This document shows positions 1-5,856 of a DNA stretch of 11,617 bases, piece by piece; positions within the stretch are counted from its first letter, which is position 1; every line of letters begins with the position of its first letter. A program made the translations under genes and the position numbers. The DNA is from Candidatus Nanoanaerosalina archaeon (GTDB lineage: Archaea > Nanohalarchaeota > Nanosalinia > Nanosalinales > Nanoanaerosalinaceae), in the NCBI GenBank assembly GCA_022729285.1, contig JALDAI010000019.1, positions 1-11,617 on the forward strand, written 5' to 3'. Under the pieces are notes generated by a model. It had not been told where the DNA came from and did no database searches. It saw nothing but the letters and a program-made list of their open reading frames with translations.

Positions 1-874
1 CTTCTAAAACTCTGGAATAATTTCTTCCATCCATACCGTTGTCAAAAACCATCATAGTTCCGTTATCCGTCATTCTAGCATCATGAGGATAGTCTAAAAC
101 ATCTTGACCCCAGTCCCAAAGAACTTCTTGTTCTTCGTAATCTATTAGAGCCACAGTATTTATGTTCCTCAGTGTGGCTAGGAAAGTACCTTCTCTGAAA
201 TTCTCGTTAAAGTCTTGGTCTATAAAGTAGATTCCGTTCGCATGGAACGGTCTCAGTATATCCTCTGCAAAGAACTGCGGAAGATCTTTCTCCAAAAGAC
301 CTTCAATTTCCTCCTCCATATCTATTTCAGGATAATCTTCTAAAATACTGTAAAGAGAGAAAGAGCTTTCTTTTTCCCCTGAATCTTTTGAGATGCTAGT
401 TATCTGTTCATCAAACACGATAGAATCATTTAGATACTCTAGTTCCATAGCATCCCAAGCATATGTTACTATTTTATCTCCAAACATATCCGCATCGTGG
501 TGAGGACCCATTTCTTCTAAATCATTGTTCCAAACAATTTCTGAATCATAGCCGTATCTTGTGATGTTGTTACCGACATAAATCCTAACAAAATCTCCTC
601 CTTCAAGCATCAAAGGATTGTTGTAACGTCTAGAGATATTCCAAGGACCCCACTGGTGTCTAATATATCCTTCATTATCCATAAGAGTGACATCAGCAAC
701 GCTTCTCTTGTTGAAAAAATTCAATCCCTCATAACTTTCTGACTCGTTATGTATAGTTATCGCTCCTTCAGAACTCTCTATAGGCTCCAAAACTTGTTCA
801 TCAGAAATTTTCAGGTTAATAAACAAAGCTAATAAAACCAAAACAGTTACAGTAAAAACTATTTTTTTATTCAT
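1..874 (-). CDS. Arylsulfotransferase (ASST)-like protein, C-terminus cut by window edge
   Basis: This is a partial gene: 291 codons are present, from an ATG at 874 to the left edge, with no stop seen. Residues about 5-21 are a hydrophobic signal or membrane anchor, so the enzyme should act outside the cytoplasm. The His motifs of the arylsulfotransferase family are visible: HHDAD near residues 125-129, FHANGI near 210-215, and PHDARMTDNG near 263-272, followed by a family-like FDNG and SRVLE. Family members move sulfate between phenolic esters without PAPS and have a beta-propeller fold; substrate cannot be told here, and some members may not be catalytic. An AGGTG ribosome-binding sequence lies 7-8 bases before the ATG, inside the end of the upstream gene. 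The gap to the sulfatase stop is 16 bases, so the two genes are almost certainly one transcript. Confidence 0.8.
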   Translation of the reverse strand, partial: MNKKIVFTVTVLVLLALFINLKISDEQVLEPIESSEGAITIHNESESYEGLNFFNKRSVADVTLMDNEGYIRHQWGPWNISRRYNNPLMLEGGDFVRIYVGNNITRYGYDSEIVWNNDLEEMGPHHDADMFGDKIVTYAWDAMELEYLNDSIVFDEQITSISKDSGEKESSFSLYSILEDYPEIDMEEEIEGLLEKDLPQFFAEDILRPFHANGIYFIDQDFNENFREGTFLATLRNINTVALIDYEEQEVLWDWGQDVLDYPHDARMTDNGTMMVFDNGMDGRNYSRVLE

Positions 875-890
875 AATCTAAACACCTTTT

Positions 891-2273
891 CTAATATCCT
901 ATATCTTCCATGCGCTTTTGAATCTCTTCATTGGTAACATCTGTTGTAGTGCTTTTATTAGTGTATTCTTTTCTCGTATCCCTAATAAATTCTTTGATTT
1001 CTTCTTTACTGCTATCAGTTTCTCTGTCTAAAATAATCCTCTCATTCTTTTGATGCCATTCTGAGATACCAAAAGTACGTCTCTGAGGATCTTCGGACAA
1101 GTATCTGAAACTTCTCCTATCATCAAAATCTTTAAACATGCTTTCTCCTCTTAACTGTTGTTCAGTTTGTATATCTAACAAATCGAAGAAAGTAGGGAAA
1201 AGATCTATAAGTGAAACCGGTTTAGGAGAGTCATAACCTTCTTCCCCCGGTATATAGATTGTTAGAGGTATTTCAACAGAACAGTCATGGATGTTAGAGT
1301 GGCCCACTATCTGTCCTTCGCCAAAACACTCTCCATGATCAGAAGAAAAAACAATCAAAGTATCCTCTTTTAACCCTTCTTCATTTAGATAATCAAGGAG
1401 TTCTCCTATATAATAATCCATATACCTTATTTCGCTGTCGTAAAGACTTTCTAACTCATGTATATCTCTTTCAGAAAGGTTCATCTCGTTGATAAACGCT
1501 ACATATTCTTCTTCAGAATAACTACCGTTAAAATCTTCAGTGCCATGGTCAACAAATTCTTTTTCAGGCGGCATGTACGGGTTGTGCGGTTCAAAGTAAT
1601 GTAACCACATGAAAAAATTATTTTCTTCCGACCTTTTTTCCAGTAAATACTTAGCATTTTCCGTGACTTGGTCGGCTGTCATCTCCGTAAAGTTTTCTTT
1701 TATCACATCGTACTCAGGGAAGAACACATACTTTTCAGCTATTTTTTTGACATGTTCATCATCTACGCCTTCCCTAATCCTAGGAAAAGGCCGGTCTATA
1801 TACTCTTCAAAGTGGCCTCCAAAACCTCGTTTCTCTAGGAGGAGAGGGTGCGGAACAACACCAAGACCTTCATAATTTTCTTCAACAAGTTTTGATACTA
1901 GTGAAAGGTTATGGTTAAAATAATGGGTTCCATAGTCGTAAACATTATCAACAAAGTTGTATCTAGAAGTAAAAACGGTTGAAAAAGTTGCTATAGTGCT
2001 TCCTGAAGGTGATACTGCGTTATTAAATCTTATAGATTCTTCAGCTAACTCGTCTATATTCGGTGTTAATGTGGTGTCATCCTTCCCATAACCAACTTTA
2101 TCTCGTCTCAAGGCTTCAGAAGTTATAAAAAGGATGTTGAGGTCGTCGAAATCAGTATTCCTTATTTCTTGGTCTCTAATCTCCCATTTTTCTTCATGGG
2201 TTAAAACAGCAGAAGCTGATAAGAAAATAATCAGAAGTAAGAAAATCGCTGAAACCGTTCTACCCTTCTCCAT
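891..2273 (-). CDS. Sulfatase / alkaline-phosphatase superfamily hydrolase, membrane-anchored
   Basis: This 460-aa protein starts with a hydrophobic signal or anchor at residues about 7-24, so the catalytic domain should face outward. The fold signature is clear: ILFITSEALRRD (47-58) at the first metal site, a HYFEPHNPY motif (225-233), and SSDHGE (310-315) followed by GHS. The details are odd. The usual Asp of the first metal motif is Glu53. The C/S-x-P-x-R motif that formylglycine sulfatases need is absent; the aligned residue appears to be Thr93 in STIATFST. That resembles Thr-nucleophile members such as phosphotransferases, so true sulfatase activity is uncertain. The gene lies just after orc1 but has its own TATA-like box about 27 bases upstream, and it is followed by the arylsulfotransferase gene in the same operon. 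Confidence 0.82.
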   Translation of the reverse strand: MEKGRTVSAIFLLLIIFLSASAVLTHEEKWEIRDQEIRNTDFDDLNILFITSEALRRDKVGYGKDDTTLTPNIDELAEESIRFNNAVSPSGSTIATFSTVFTSRYNFVDNVYDYGTHYFNHNLSLVSKLVEENYEGLGVVPHPLLLEKRGFGGHFEEYIDRPFPRIREGVDDEHVKKIAEKYVFFPEYDVIKENFTEMTADQVTENAKYLLEKRSEENNFFMWLHYFEPHNPYMPPEKEFVDHGTEDFNGSYSEEEYVAFINEMNLSERDIHELESLYDSEIRYMDYYIGELLDYLNEEGLKEDTLIVFSSDHGECFGEGQIVGHSNIHDCSVEIPLTIYIPGEEGYDSPKPVSLIDLFPTFFDLLDIQTEQQLRGESMFKDFDDRRSFRYLSEDPQRRTFGISEWHQKNERIILDRETDSSKEEIKEFIRDTRKEYTNKSTTTDVTNEEIQKRMEDIGY

Positions 2274-2275
2274 AC

Positions 2276-2299
2276 TAAACCATCTAGTTTAATGGTTTA
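2276..2299. promoter_or_regulatory. Inverted repeat (candidate operator) at the sulfatase promoter
   Basis: The arms TAAACCAT and ATGGTTTA are perfect 8-bp inverted copies separated by 8 bases. The element covers the space from the TATA-like box to two bases before the sulfatase ATG. A dimeric repressor bound here would block transcription of the sulfatase-arylsulfotransferase pair. As RNA it could instead form a hairpin 3' to orc1. The symmetry is seen directly; the operator role is inferred. Confidence 0.45.
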
Positions 2300-2304
2300 A
2301 ACTT
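2294..2304 (-). promoter_or_regulatory. TATA-like box of the sulfatase operon
   Basis: On the minus strand the sequence reads AAGTTTAAACC, centred 26-27 bases before the sulfatase ATG. This spacing is typical of leaderless archaeal mRNAs. No ribosome-binding sequence precedes the ATG, which agrees. It begins right after the orc1 stop codon. Confidence 0.5.
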
Positions 2305-2306
2305 TT

Positions 2307-3305
2307 TTACTTTTTTGACTTGTATACACGCCATCTACCTTCTCCCTCAACATCTATCAAGTTGTAATGCCCCATTTTCTTAAGATACTTTCTAAGAGAT
2401 CTCTCCGACTTAGGTTCTTCAACCTTTTTATTGTACTCTGAATAAAGCTCAGCAGGTTTTACCTCTCCTTTATCCTTGATAATCCCATGTAAAACCTTTT
2501 GGTGTCTGTTAAGCTTCTCAAAATCCTTCTTTTTCTTTTCCTTCTTAGCATCAGGGATACACTTGTTAACCAGTTCAGAACTTATTTTGACGCCTTTCGA
2601 TTCAGCCTTCATAGCAGAAGTTCTCAAAATAGATATCCCTACTCTTGCATCTCCTTCAGATGATAAAGCTATTTTTCTTAAAATTTTTTCATCAATCTTT
2701 TCCCTAATACCTACTTCAGCTCTTTTCTTCAGTATCTCAAAAATCTGGTCAGAGCTATACTTTTCGTACTCAATCCTTTCACACCCCATAAGCCTGCTCC
2801 TTATCCTATCCTCAAGGCTGTGTAAAGCCGTTGAATGGTTAGCTATAAGTACTAAAGTGGTATTTGGAAGACTGTAAAGGTCGTATAAAGCTTCTTCCTC
2901 ATCTATTTGGTCGAATTCGTCTAAAACTATTACATAAGGCCTTGAAGTATTTTCTTTTAACACTGTGTAAAGCTTATCAGTTGGTGTAGACTGTCTGTGA
3001 ACGGTTAAAGTTTTACCTATACCTCTAAGAGCTTCATAAAGAATTTTGAACCGTGTATAGTTTTCCCAACAGTTTATGTAATGGAACCTTACTTCAGGAC
3101 TTTCTTGATTCAACTTTCTTAACAAGTAACGAGCAGTACATGTCTTACCTGTTCCAGGAGGTCCAAATAATAAAGAATCAATGCCTTCACCGCCTTTAAT
3201 TACTGGTCTAAGGTTGTCTGCTAAAACTTGGAGTTCACTATCTCTATGGACTACTTCTTTAGGTATAAATTCGTCTTTAAGAGCTCTGCTGTTACTAACA
3301 ACCAT
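2307..3305 (-). CDS. orc1/cdc6: Orc1/Cdc6 family replication initiator (AAA+ ATPase)
   Basis: This 332-aa protein matches the archaeal Orc1/Cdc6 family, which binds origin recognition boxes and helps load the MCM helicase. Visible parts in order are the N-terminal FIPKEVVHRDSEL (13-25), Walker A GPPGTGKT (48-55), Walker B VIVLDEFDQID (125-135), a sensor 1 segment ending in Asn155, and the sensor 2 motif EGDAR (216-220). The C-terminal region (about 265-332) looks like the winged-helix DNA-binding domain. The length is at the short end for the family, but no core motif is missing. A TATA-like box sits 27 bases upstream of the ATG, so the mRNA is probably leaderless. Archaeal orc1 genes often lie beside an origin, and one weak origin-box-like sequence is present in the divergent upstream region. 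Confidence 0.93.
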   Translation of the reverse strand: MVVSNSRALKDEFIPKEVVHRDSELQVLADNLRPVIKGGEGIDSLLFGPPGTGKTCTARYLLRKLNQESPEVRFHYINCWENYTRFKILYEALRGIGKTLTVHRQSTPTDKLYTVLKENTSRPYVIVLDEFDQIDEEEALYDLYSLPNTTLVLIANHSTALHSLEDRIRSRLMGCERIEYEKYSSDQIFEILKKRAEVGIREKIDEKILRKIALSSEGDARVGISILRTSAMKAESKGVKISSELVNKCIPDAKKEKKKKDFEKLNRHQKVLHGIIKDKGEVKPAELYSEYNKKVEEPKSERSLRKYLKKMGHYNLIDVEGEGRWRVYKSKK

Positions 3306-3326
3306 AAGTATTATTCCTCAAAAATA

Positions 3327-3337
3327 CTTTTTAAAAC
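3327..3337 (-). promoter_or_regulatory. TATA-like box of orc1
   Basis: The minus strand reads GTTTTAAAAAG, centred 27 bases before the orc1 ATG at 3305. No ribosome-binding sequence lies between them, as expected for a leaderless transcript. Confidence 0.55.
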
Positions 3338-3365
3338 TCTTCCAAGTATTTCCAAAAAATACCTG

Positions 3366-3385
3366 GTGTGGAAAACAGTGGGTGG
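3366..3385 (+). other. Candidate origin-recognition-box-like sequence
   Basis: The stretch GTGGAAAACAGTGGGTGG (3368-3385) recalls archaeal origin recognition boxes, which combine a GTGGAAAC core with a downstream G-rich string. The match is imperfect: there is one extra A, the G string is interrupted, and the left TTCCA half of the dyad is not adjacent. It lies in the divergent region upstream of orc1, where such boxes usually occur, and directly before the TATA box of the plus-strand gene. Only one copy was seen, and origins usually carry several. Confidence 0.28.
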
Positions 3386-3394
3386 TTTATAAAC
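3386..3394 (+). promoter_or_regulatory. TATA box and start choice for the 83-aa gene
   Basis: TTTATAAAC predicts transcription starting near 3415. That is downstream of a possible GTG start at 3410 and just before the ribosome-binding sequence AAAGGGGT (3418-3425). The ATG at 3434, nine bases after the G run, is therefore the better start. Confidence 0.55.
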
Positions 3395-3433
3395 AACTCT
3401 TCTTAATATGTGTACAGAAAGGGGTTTAGAAAA

Positions 3434-3685
3434 ATGGTGGAAGATTTACAAAAAGAGCTTGAAGGAGTAGAACAGCTGGGAGAACTAGCTAACACTCTTG
3501 AAAGCGTTATCAAAAAATTGGATGAGATCGAGAAAAGGCTTGAAAACCTTGAGGAAAACCGTAAAACAAAAGTTAGAGTTGTGGACACGGAGAAAGGTAA
3601 AAGAATCGTATTAGAGGACCGTAACCAGACATGGTTCTCACCTAACTATTTCAAAAAGATTTTGGAGAACTTATCTGAAGAGTAA
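3434..3685 (+). CDS. Small coiled-coil protein of unknown function (83 aa)
   Basis: The family is not recognised. Residues 1-47 are a strongly charged helix with heptad-like Leu/Ile spacing (LGELANTLESVIKKLDEIEK and on), predicting a coiled coil and probably oligomers. Residues about 48-83 look like a small globular tail with beta-strand character (TKVRVVDTEKGKRIVLED) ending in a short helix. The start at ATG 3434 is chosen because the TATA box at 3386-3394 and the strong AAAGGGGT ribosome-binding sequence both point to it; an in-frame GTG at 3410 would lie upstream of the expected transcription start. The gene is divergent from orc1 and shares its short promoter region, which hints at co-control but does not prove a replication role. 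Confidence 0.75.
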   Translation: MVEDLQKELEGVEQLGELANTLESVIKKLDEIEKRLENLEENRKTKVRVVDTEKGKRIVLEDRNQTWFSPNYFKKILENLSEE

Positions 3686-3722
3686 ACAGTTTTTCAGGTA
3701 TGGTAATAAAGGTCGTAAAAAA

Positions 3723-3743
3723 GTGAGGTCTGACCAGCCTCAC
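3723..3743 (+). terminator. GC-rich hairpin after the 83-aa gene
   Basis: GTGAGG and CCTCAC pair perfectly, with a possible extra U-G pair and a loop of seven bases. It is the only GC-rich stem in an AT-rich spacer, 38 bases past the stop codon and 23 bases before the next TATA box. No T run follows at once. It may end transcription, protect an mRNA end, or be an operator for the next gene. A second CCTCA at 3748-3752 offers an alternative partner for the left arm. Confidence 0.35.
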
Positions 3744-3766
3744 GGCCTCCTCATATTAGTATAAAG

Positions 3767-3776
3767 CTTTTTTATC
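3767..3776 (+). promoter_or_regulatory. TATA-like box of the membrane-protein gene
   Basis: CTTTTTTATC is centred about 27 bases before the ATG at 3799, which predicts a leaderless transcript. Confidence 0.45.
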
Positions 3777-3798
3777 ACCGGTTCTAAATATTTGGTAG

Positions 3799-4233
3799 AT
3801 GTCTCCAGTGGTAAATAAAGTAAAGAAGTTTTTTGGAAAGATTATAAATTTTATACAAGACTTTTTCGTGATAGGCCGATCTAGAAGTTATATACTAGAG
3901 TTAGAACGGGAACTAGACGAAGTAACTCAACAGTATGTAGAGGATAAAAACAGTTTTCTACAAAGCATCAAAGATTATACTTTTCTAAACATATTTCATA
4001 TAGTGGTAGCACTGGTTTTTTACGCATCTATAGTTACTTCAGTTACAGCAGCGATAGGTTTCGAACTAAACCTCTTCCAAGAGCTTTACAGCGTATTAGG
4101 TTTTACAACAGTAGCAGGCATCTACTTTGTTACTCTTTACTTTAGAAAGCTTGCTTTAATCGATATAAACAATAGGAAAATGAAAGTAATCTCAGATATC
4201 TCCATTATAAAAAACGAAGAGTACGGGGAATGA
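3799..4233 (+). CDS. Small two-pass membrane protein of unknown function (144 aa)
   Basis: No family is recognised. The N-terminus (1-30) is basic and amphipathic, with several Phe residues. Residues about 31-58 are a charged helix that may form a coiled coil (ELERELDEVTQQYVEDK). Two hydrophobic segments follow, at about 64-87 and 96-115, joined by a short acidic loop (FELNLFQE), so the protein should be a membrane hairpin with both ends on the same side. By the positive-inside rule the basic N-terminus and the RK and NNRK residues after the second segment should be cytoplasmic. The ATG at 3799 is supported by a TATA-like box 27 bases upstream and no other close start. It is flanked by small coiled-coil genes on the same strand, each with its own promoter. 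Confidence 0.75.
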   Translation: MSPVVNKVKKFFGKIINFIQDFFVIGRSRSYILELERELDEVTQQYVEDKNSFLQSIKDYTFLNIFHIVVALVFYASIVTSVTAAIGFELNLFQELYSVLGFTTVAGIYFVTLYFRKLALIDINNRKMKVISDISIIKNEEYGE

Positions 4234-4244
4234 AGCTACCTCTC

Positions 4245-4250
4245 TTTTTT
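4245..4250 (+). terminator. T-run terminator candidate after the membrane-protein gene
   Basis: Six T residues follow a pyrimidine-rich stretch 12 bases past the stop codon. Archaeal RNA polymerase can stop at T runs without a hairpin. The support is the T run alone. Confidence 0.3.
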
Positions 4251-4268
4251 CCCAAAGACAAAAAACTA

Positions 4269-4278
4269 CTTTTTTAGG
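4269..4278 (+). promoter_or_regulatory. TATA-like box of the 69-aa gene
   Basis: CTTTTTTAGG is centred 27-28 bases before the ATG at 4301, giving a likely leaderless transcript. It closely resembles the box at 3767-3776. Confidence 0.4.
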
Positions 4279-4300
4279 CTTCTCAAAACAATAAGGTAGT

Positions 4301-4510
4301 ATGCCAGAGGATAAGTCTAAACAGGATTACAGAAAAGTTTACAGTATGCTGAAAAAACAGGTGGAAGACGTAGAATCTGAGCTTGAAAACCTTGAAGAAG
4401 ACGGTCAAGCAGATAAATACCCTGTTAAACATCAGAAAGCGTTAGATAAAATTGAAGAAATAAATAAACAAATAGAAGAGCTTGACAGGGTTTTAGAAAA
4501 CCCTGAATAA
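4301..4510 (+). CDS. Small acidic coiled-coil protein of unknown function (69 aa)
   Basis: This is a short, highly charged, almost fully helical protein. Two helices (about residues 8-30 and 43-67) with heptad spacing of hydrophobic residues are separated by a turn-like GQADKYPVK. That predicts an antiparallel helical hairpin or a coiled-coil dimer. There are no cysteines, membrane segments or catalytic motifs. It could be an adaptor or prefoldin-like fragment, but the sequence gives no firm family. A TATA-like box at -27 supports the ATG. The 3' end of the gene forms a near-perfect palindrome, and the stop codon lies 8 bases from the stop of the convergent NYN gene. Confidence 0.68.
   Translation: MPEDKSKQDYRKVYSMLKKQVEDVESELENLEEDGQADKYPVKHQKALDKIEEINKQIEELDRVLENPE
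4486..4505. terminator. Near-perfect palindrome at the convergent gene ends
   Basis: CAGGGTTTT and AAAACCCTG are perfect 9-bp inverted arms around the bases AG. The element lies within the last codons of the 69-aa gene and just past the 3' end of the NYN gene. Read as RNA it gives a stable hairpin in either direction, so it could act as a two-way terminator. A protein-binding site is the alternative. Confidence 0.45.
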
Positions 4511-4518
4511 CCCTTTAT

Positions 4519-5019
4519 TTAGATAAGAAACTTATTTTTCTGTTTATCCATGTCGATAAAGTTGTTAGCTGATTCTTTAAGCTCCTTAGCAGTTGATTTA
4601 CCGAAGGACATAACTTCGACTCTTACACCTCTTGCCTGAAGGTGTTTTACAAGGCTGTCAAAATCTCCGTCACCGGTAACTAGTACAAAAACATCCATTT
4701 TTTCAGCCAGTTTGATACCGTCTATAGCCATACCCATGTCCCAGTCTCCTTTTTTCTGACCTCCGTAATACTCTTTAAGATCTTTAATCTTAACTTCGAA
4801 ACCTATATTTCTCAAAGCATCAAAGAAATTCTCCTCATCAGGTGTTTTAGCTTTGATAACGTAGGCTATAGCACGGATAAGTTGTCTATTGTATACAGCT
4901 TGTCTTAAAAGCTTTTTAAAATCTACTTTAGCATTGTATAAATTTTTTGCAGAGTAGTACATATTCTGAACGTCAACTTCGACGACTACTCTCTGATTCT
5001 TGTGTATATTATTTGGCAT
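4519..5019 (-). CDS. NYN-domain (LabA/DUF88-like) PIN-fold protein, probable RNase
   Basis: This 166-aa protein is essentially one NYN domain of the LabA/DUF88 family, a relative of PIN-domain nucleases that usually acts on RNA with metal ions. The conserved acidic positions are visible: Asp16 in VEVDVQNMYY (with the typical Asn two residues on), the aspartates of KKGDWDMGMAIDGIKLA, and VTGDGDFDSLVKHL, where the central strand carries the last acidic cluster. A C-terminal GVRVEVMSF strand matches the family fold. The full set of acidic residues suggests an active enzyme. Its RNA target is unknown. It is convergent with the 69-aa gene and divergent from the 166-aa charged-protein gene, so it forms its own transcript. 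Confidence 0.87.
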   Translation of the reverse strand: MPNNIHKNQRVVVEVDVQNMYYSAKNLYNAKVDFKKLLRQAVYNRQLIRAIAYVIKAKTPDEENFFDALRNIGFEVKIKDLKEYYGGQKKGDWDMGMAIDGIKLAEKMDVFVLVTGDGDFDSLVKHLQARGVRVEVMSFGKSTAKELKESANNFIDMDKQKNKFLI

Positions 5020-5053
5020 TGTTTAACATCCATCAAAGTATTTATCGAATAAA

Positions 5054-5063
5054 GGTTTTATTA
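5054..5063 (+). promoter_or_regulatory. TATA-like box of the 166-aa charged-protein gene
   Basis: GGTTTTATTA is centred about 30 bases before the ATG at 5089. The divergent NYN gene must share this 69-base spacer; its box is less clear, with GATAAATAC on the minus strand at 5038-5046 as one candidate. Confidence 0.35.
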
Positions 5064-5088
5064 TTGTCTTTTACCAAACAGTCATTTA

Positions 5089-5589
5089 ATGAGTGGAAAA
5101 CCTAGAAAAAGTTTTTCAGGAAACGGAGAAGAGCCTCGTAAAACTGTTCCGTTAACAGAAAAAGACGGTAAAGATGTTCTAAAAAAAGACCCGGTTCTTA
5201 AAGATGATTTAAAGTTCGATAAAATGCACCATGACTTCTTAGAGACGCATGACTACTTAAAAAAATCTATATCCGACCTAGACTTTCTTAGAGATCGTAT
5301 AAAATCTATAAGGGAGGAAGATAGTTCTATTAAAGAAAAAGCAGATAATGAGGCTGAAGAAGAGTTTTACGAGTTCAACAGAGACCACTCAGAAGGATAT
5401 GAGGAAGTAGATCAGGGTAGTAGTCGAAATAGTTTTAGAGATAGTCCTGAGTTTAAGAGACGTAAAATCATTAACAAAGCTAAAGTCTTGGTTAAGAGAC
5501 ACCTTTTATCCAAAGGTTTTTCAAGAGAAGAGCTTAGAAAAGTTTCCCACATAATCGATGAACGGGTTGAAGAGTTTTTAATGGATTAA
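5089..5589 (+). CDS. Charged protein of unknown function (166 aa)
   Basis: The family is not recognised. The first 45 residues are polar, rich in Lys, Asp and Gly, and probably disordered. Residues about 46-95 look helical and possibly coiled coil (FLETHDYLKKSISDLDFLRD). A second low-complexity acidic stretch follows at about 88-120. The C-terminal 50 residues look like a compact basic helical domain (KRRKIINKAKVLVKRHLLSKGF, then an acidic helix), a layout that could bind nucleic acid or a partner protein; this is inference. There are no cysteines or membrane segments. The gene converges on a zinc-ribbon gene with 16 bases between stop codons. It is accepted as real because of its length, its promoter and codon use like its neighbours. 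Confidence 0.7.
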   Translation: MSGKPRKSFSGNGEEPRKTVPLTEKDGKDVLKKDPVLKDDLKFDKMHHDFLETHDYLKKSISDLDFLRDRIKSIREEDSSIKEKADNEAEEEFYEFNRDHSEGYEEVDQGSSRNSFRDSPEFKRRKIINKAKVLVKRHLLSKGFSREELRKVSHIIDERVEEFLMD

Positions 5590-5608
5590 TGTAATTTTAT
5601 TAGCATTA
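5587..5608. terminator. Small dyad spanning two convergent stop codons
   Basis: TAATG (5587-5591) and CATTA (5604-5608) are inverted copies that each include a stop codon, with an inner AAT/ATT pair and a T-rich loop. The stem is weak and AT-rich, so the termination role is tentative. Confidence 0.22.
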
Positions 5609-5761
5609 CCGGATGTAAGATGTATGGCCGCATTTTTTACAGACAGTTTTCTTAATATCCGATCCTTCAAGATCTGAGTCCGCAAAGATAAGTTTCTTCT
5701 TTTTCTTATCACTGACCTCTTTTATCTCGGTTTCGCTGTGGCATATAGGACATTCTGTCAT
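5606..5761 (-). CDS. Small zinc-ribbon protein (51 aa)
   Basis: This short gene encodes 51 residues with two Cys pairs: CPIC at 4-7 and CKKC at 41-44, separated by a Lys-rich and then acidic loop and ended by GHTSYIR. That is the layout of a one-domain zinc ribbon, with the second knuckle (VCKKCGHTSY) like those of transcription and translation zinc ribbons. Such proteins often bind nucleic acid or act as adaptors; the target is unknown. The ATG at 5761 directly precedes the first Cys pair, and a TATA-like box on the minus strand (TTATAAACC, 5782-5790) lies about 25 bases upstream, which fits a leaderless transcript. Its stop codon is 16 bases from that of the convergent 166-aa gene. Confidence 0.78.
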   Translation of the reverse strand: MTECPICHSETEIKEVSDKKKKKLIFADSDLEGSDIKKTVCKKCGHTSYIR

Positions 5762-5781
5762 GGATTAAAATTATTTCTATT

Positions 5782-5790
5782 GGTTTATAA
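5782..5790 (-). promoter_or_regulatory. TATA-like box of the zinc-ribbon gene
   Basis: The minus strand reads TTATAAACC, centred 25 bases before the ATG at 5761. It supports this short gene being expressed. Confidence 0.45.
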
Positions 5791-5812
5791 CTTTGTTATT
5801 CTTTACTCCAAG

Positions 5813-5824
5813 GATTTATTTTAC
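5813..5824 (+). promoter_or_regulatory. TATA-like box of the 77-aa gene
   Basis: GATTTATTTTAC predicts a transcription start near 5845, shortly before the ATG at 5857. It is divergent from the zinc-ribbon promoter. Confidence 0.4.
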
Positions 5825-5856
5825 TCTAACACTAAGAAGGAAATAGGTAGTTGATA

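Noticed and set aside
1609..1875. Open frame on the plus strand
   Set aside because: It lies antisense inside the well-supported sulfatase gene and its product has no recognisable motif; it is a shadow frame.
3410..3433. GTG start 24 bases upstream for the 83-aa protein
   Set aside because: It would precede the transcription start predicted from the TATA box at 3386-3394, while ATG 3434 has a good ribosome-binding sequence.
3723..3743. Possible tRNA arm
   Set aside because: The stem with a seven-base loop recalls a tRNA arm, but no acceptor stem or other arms can be found around it.
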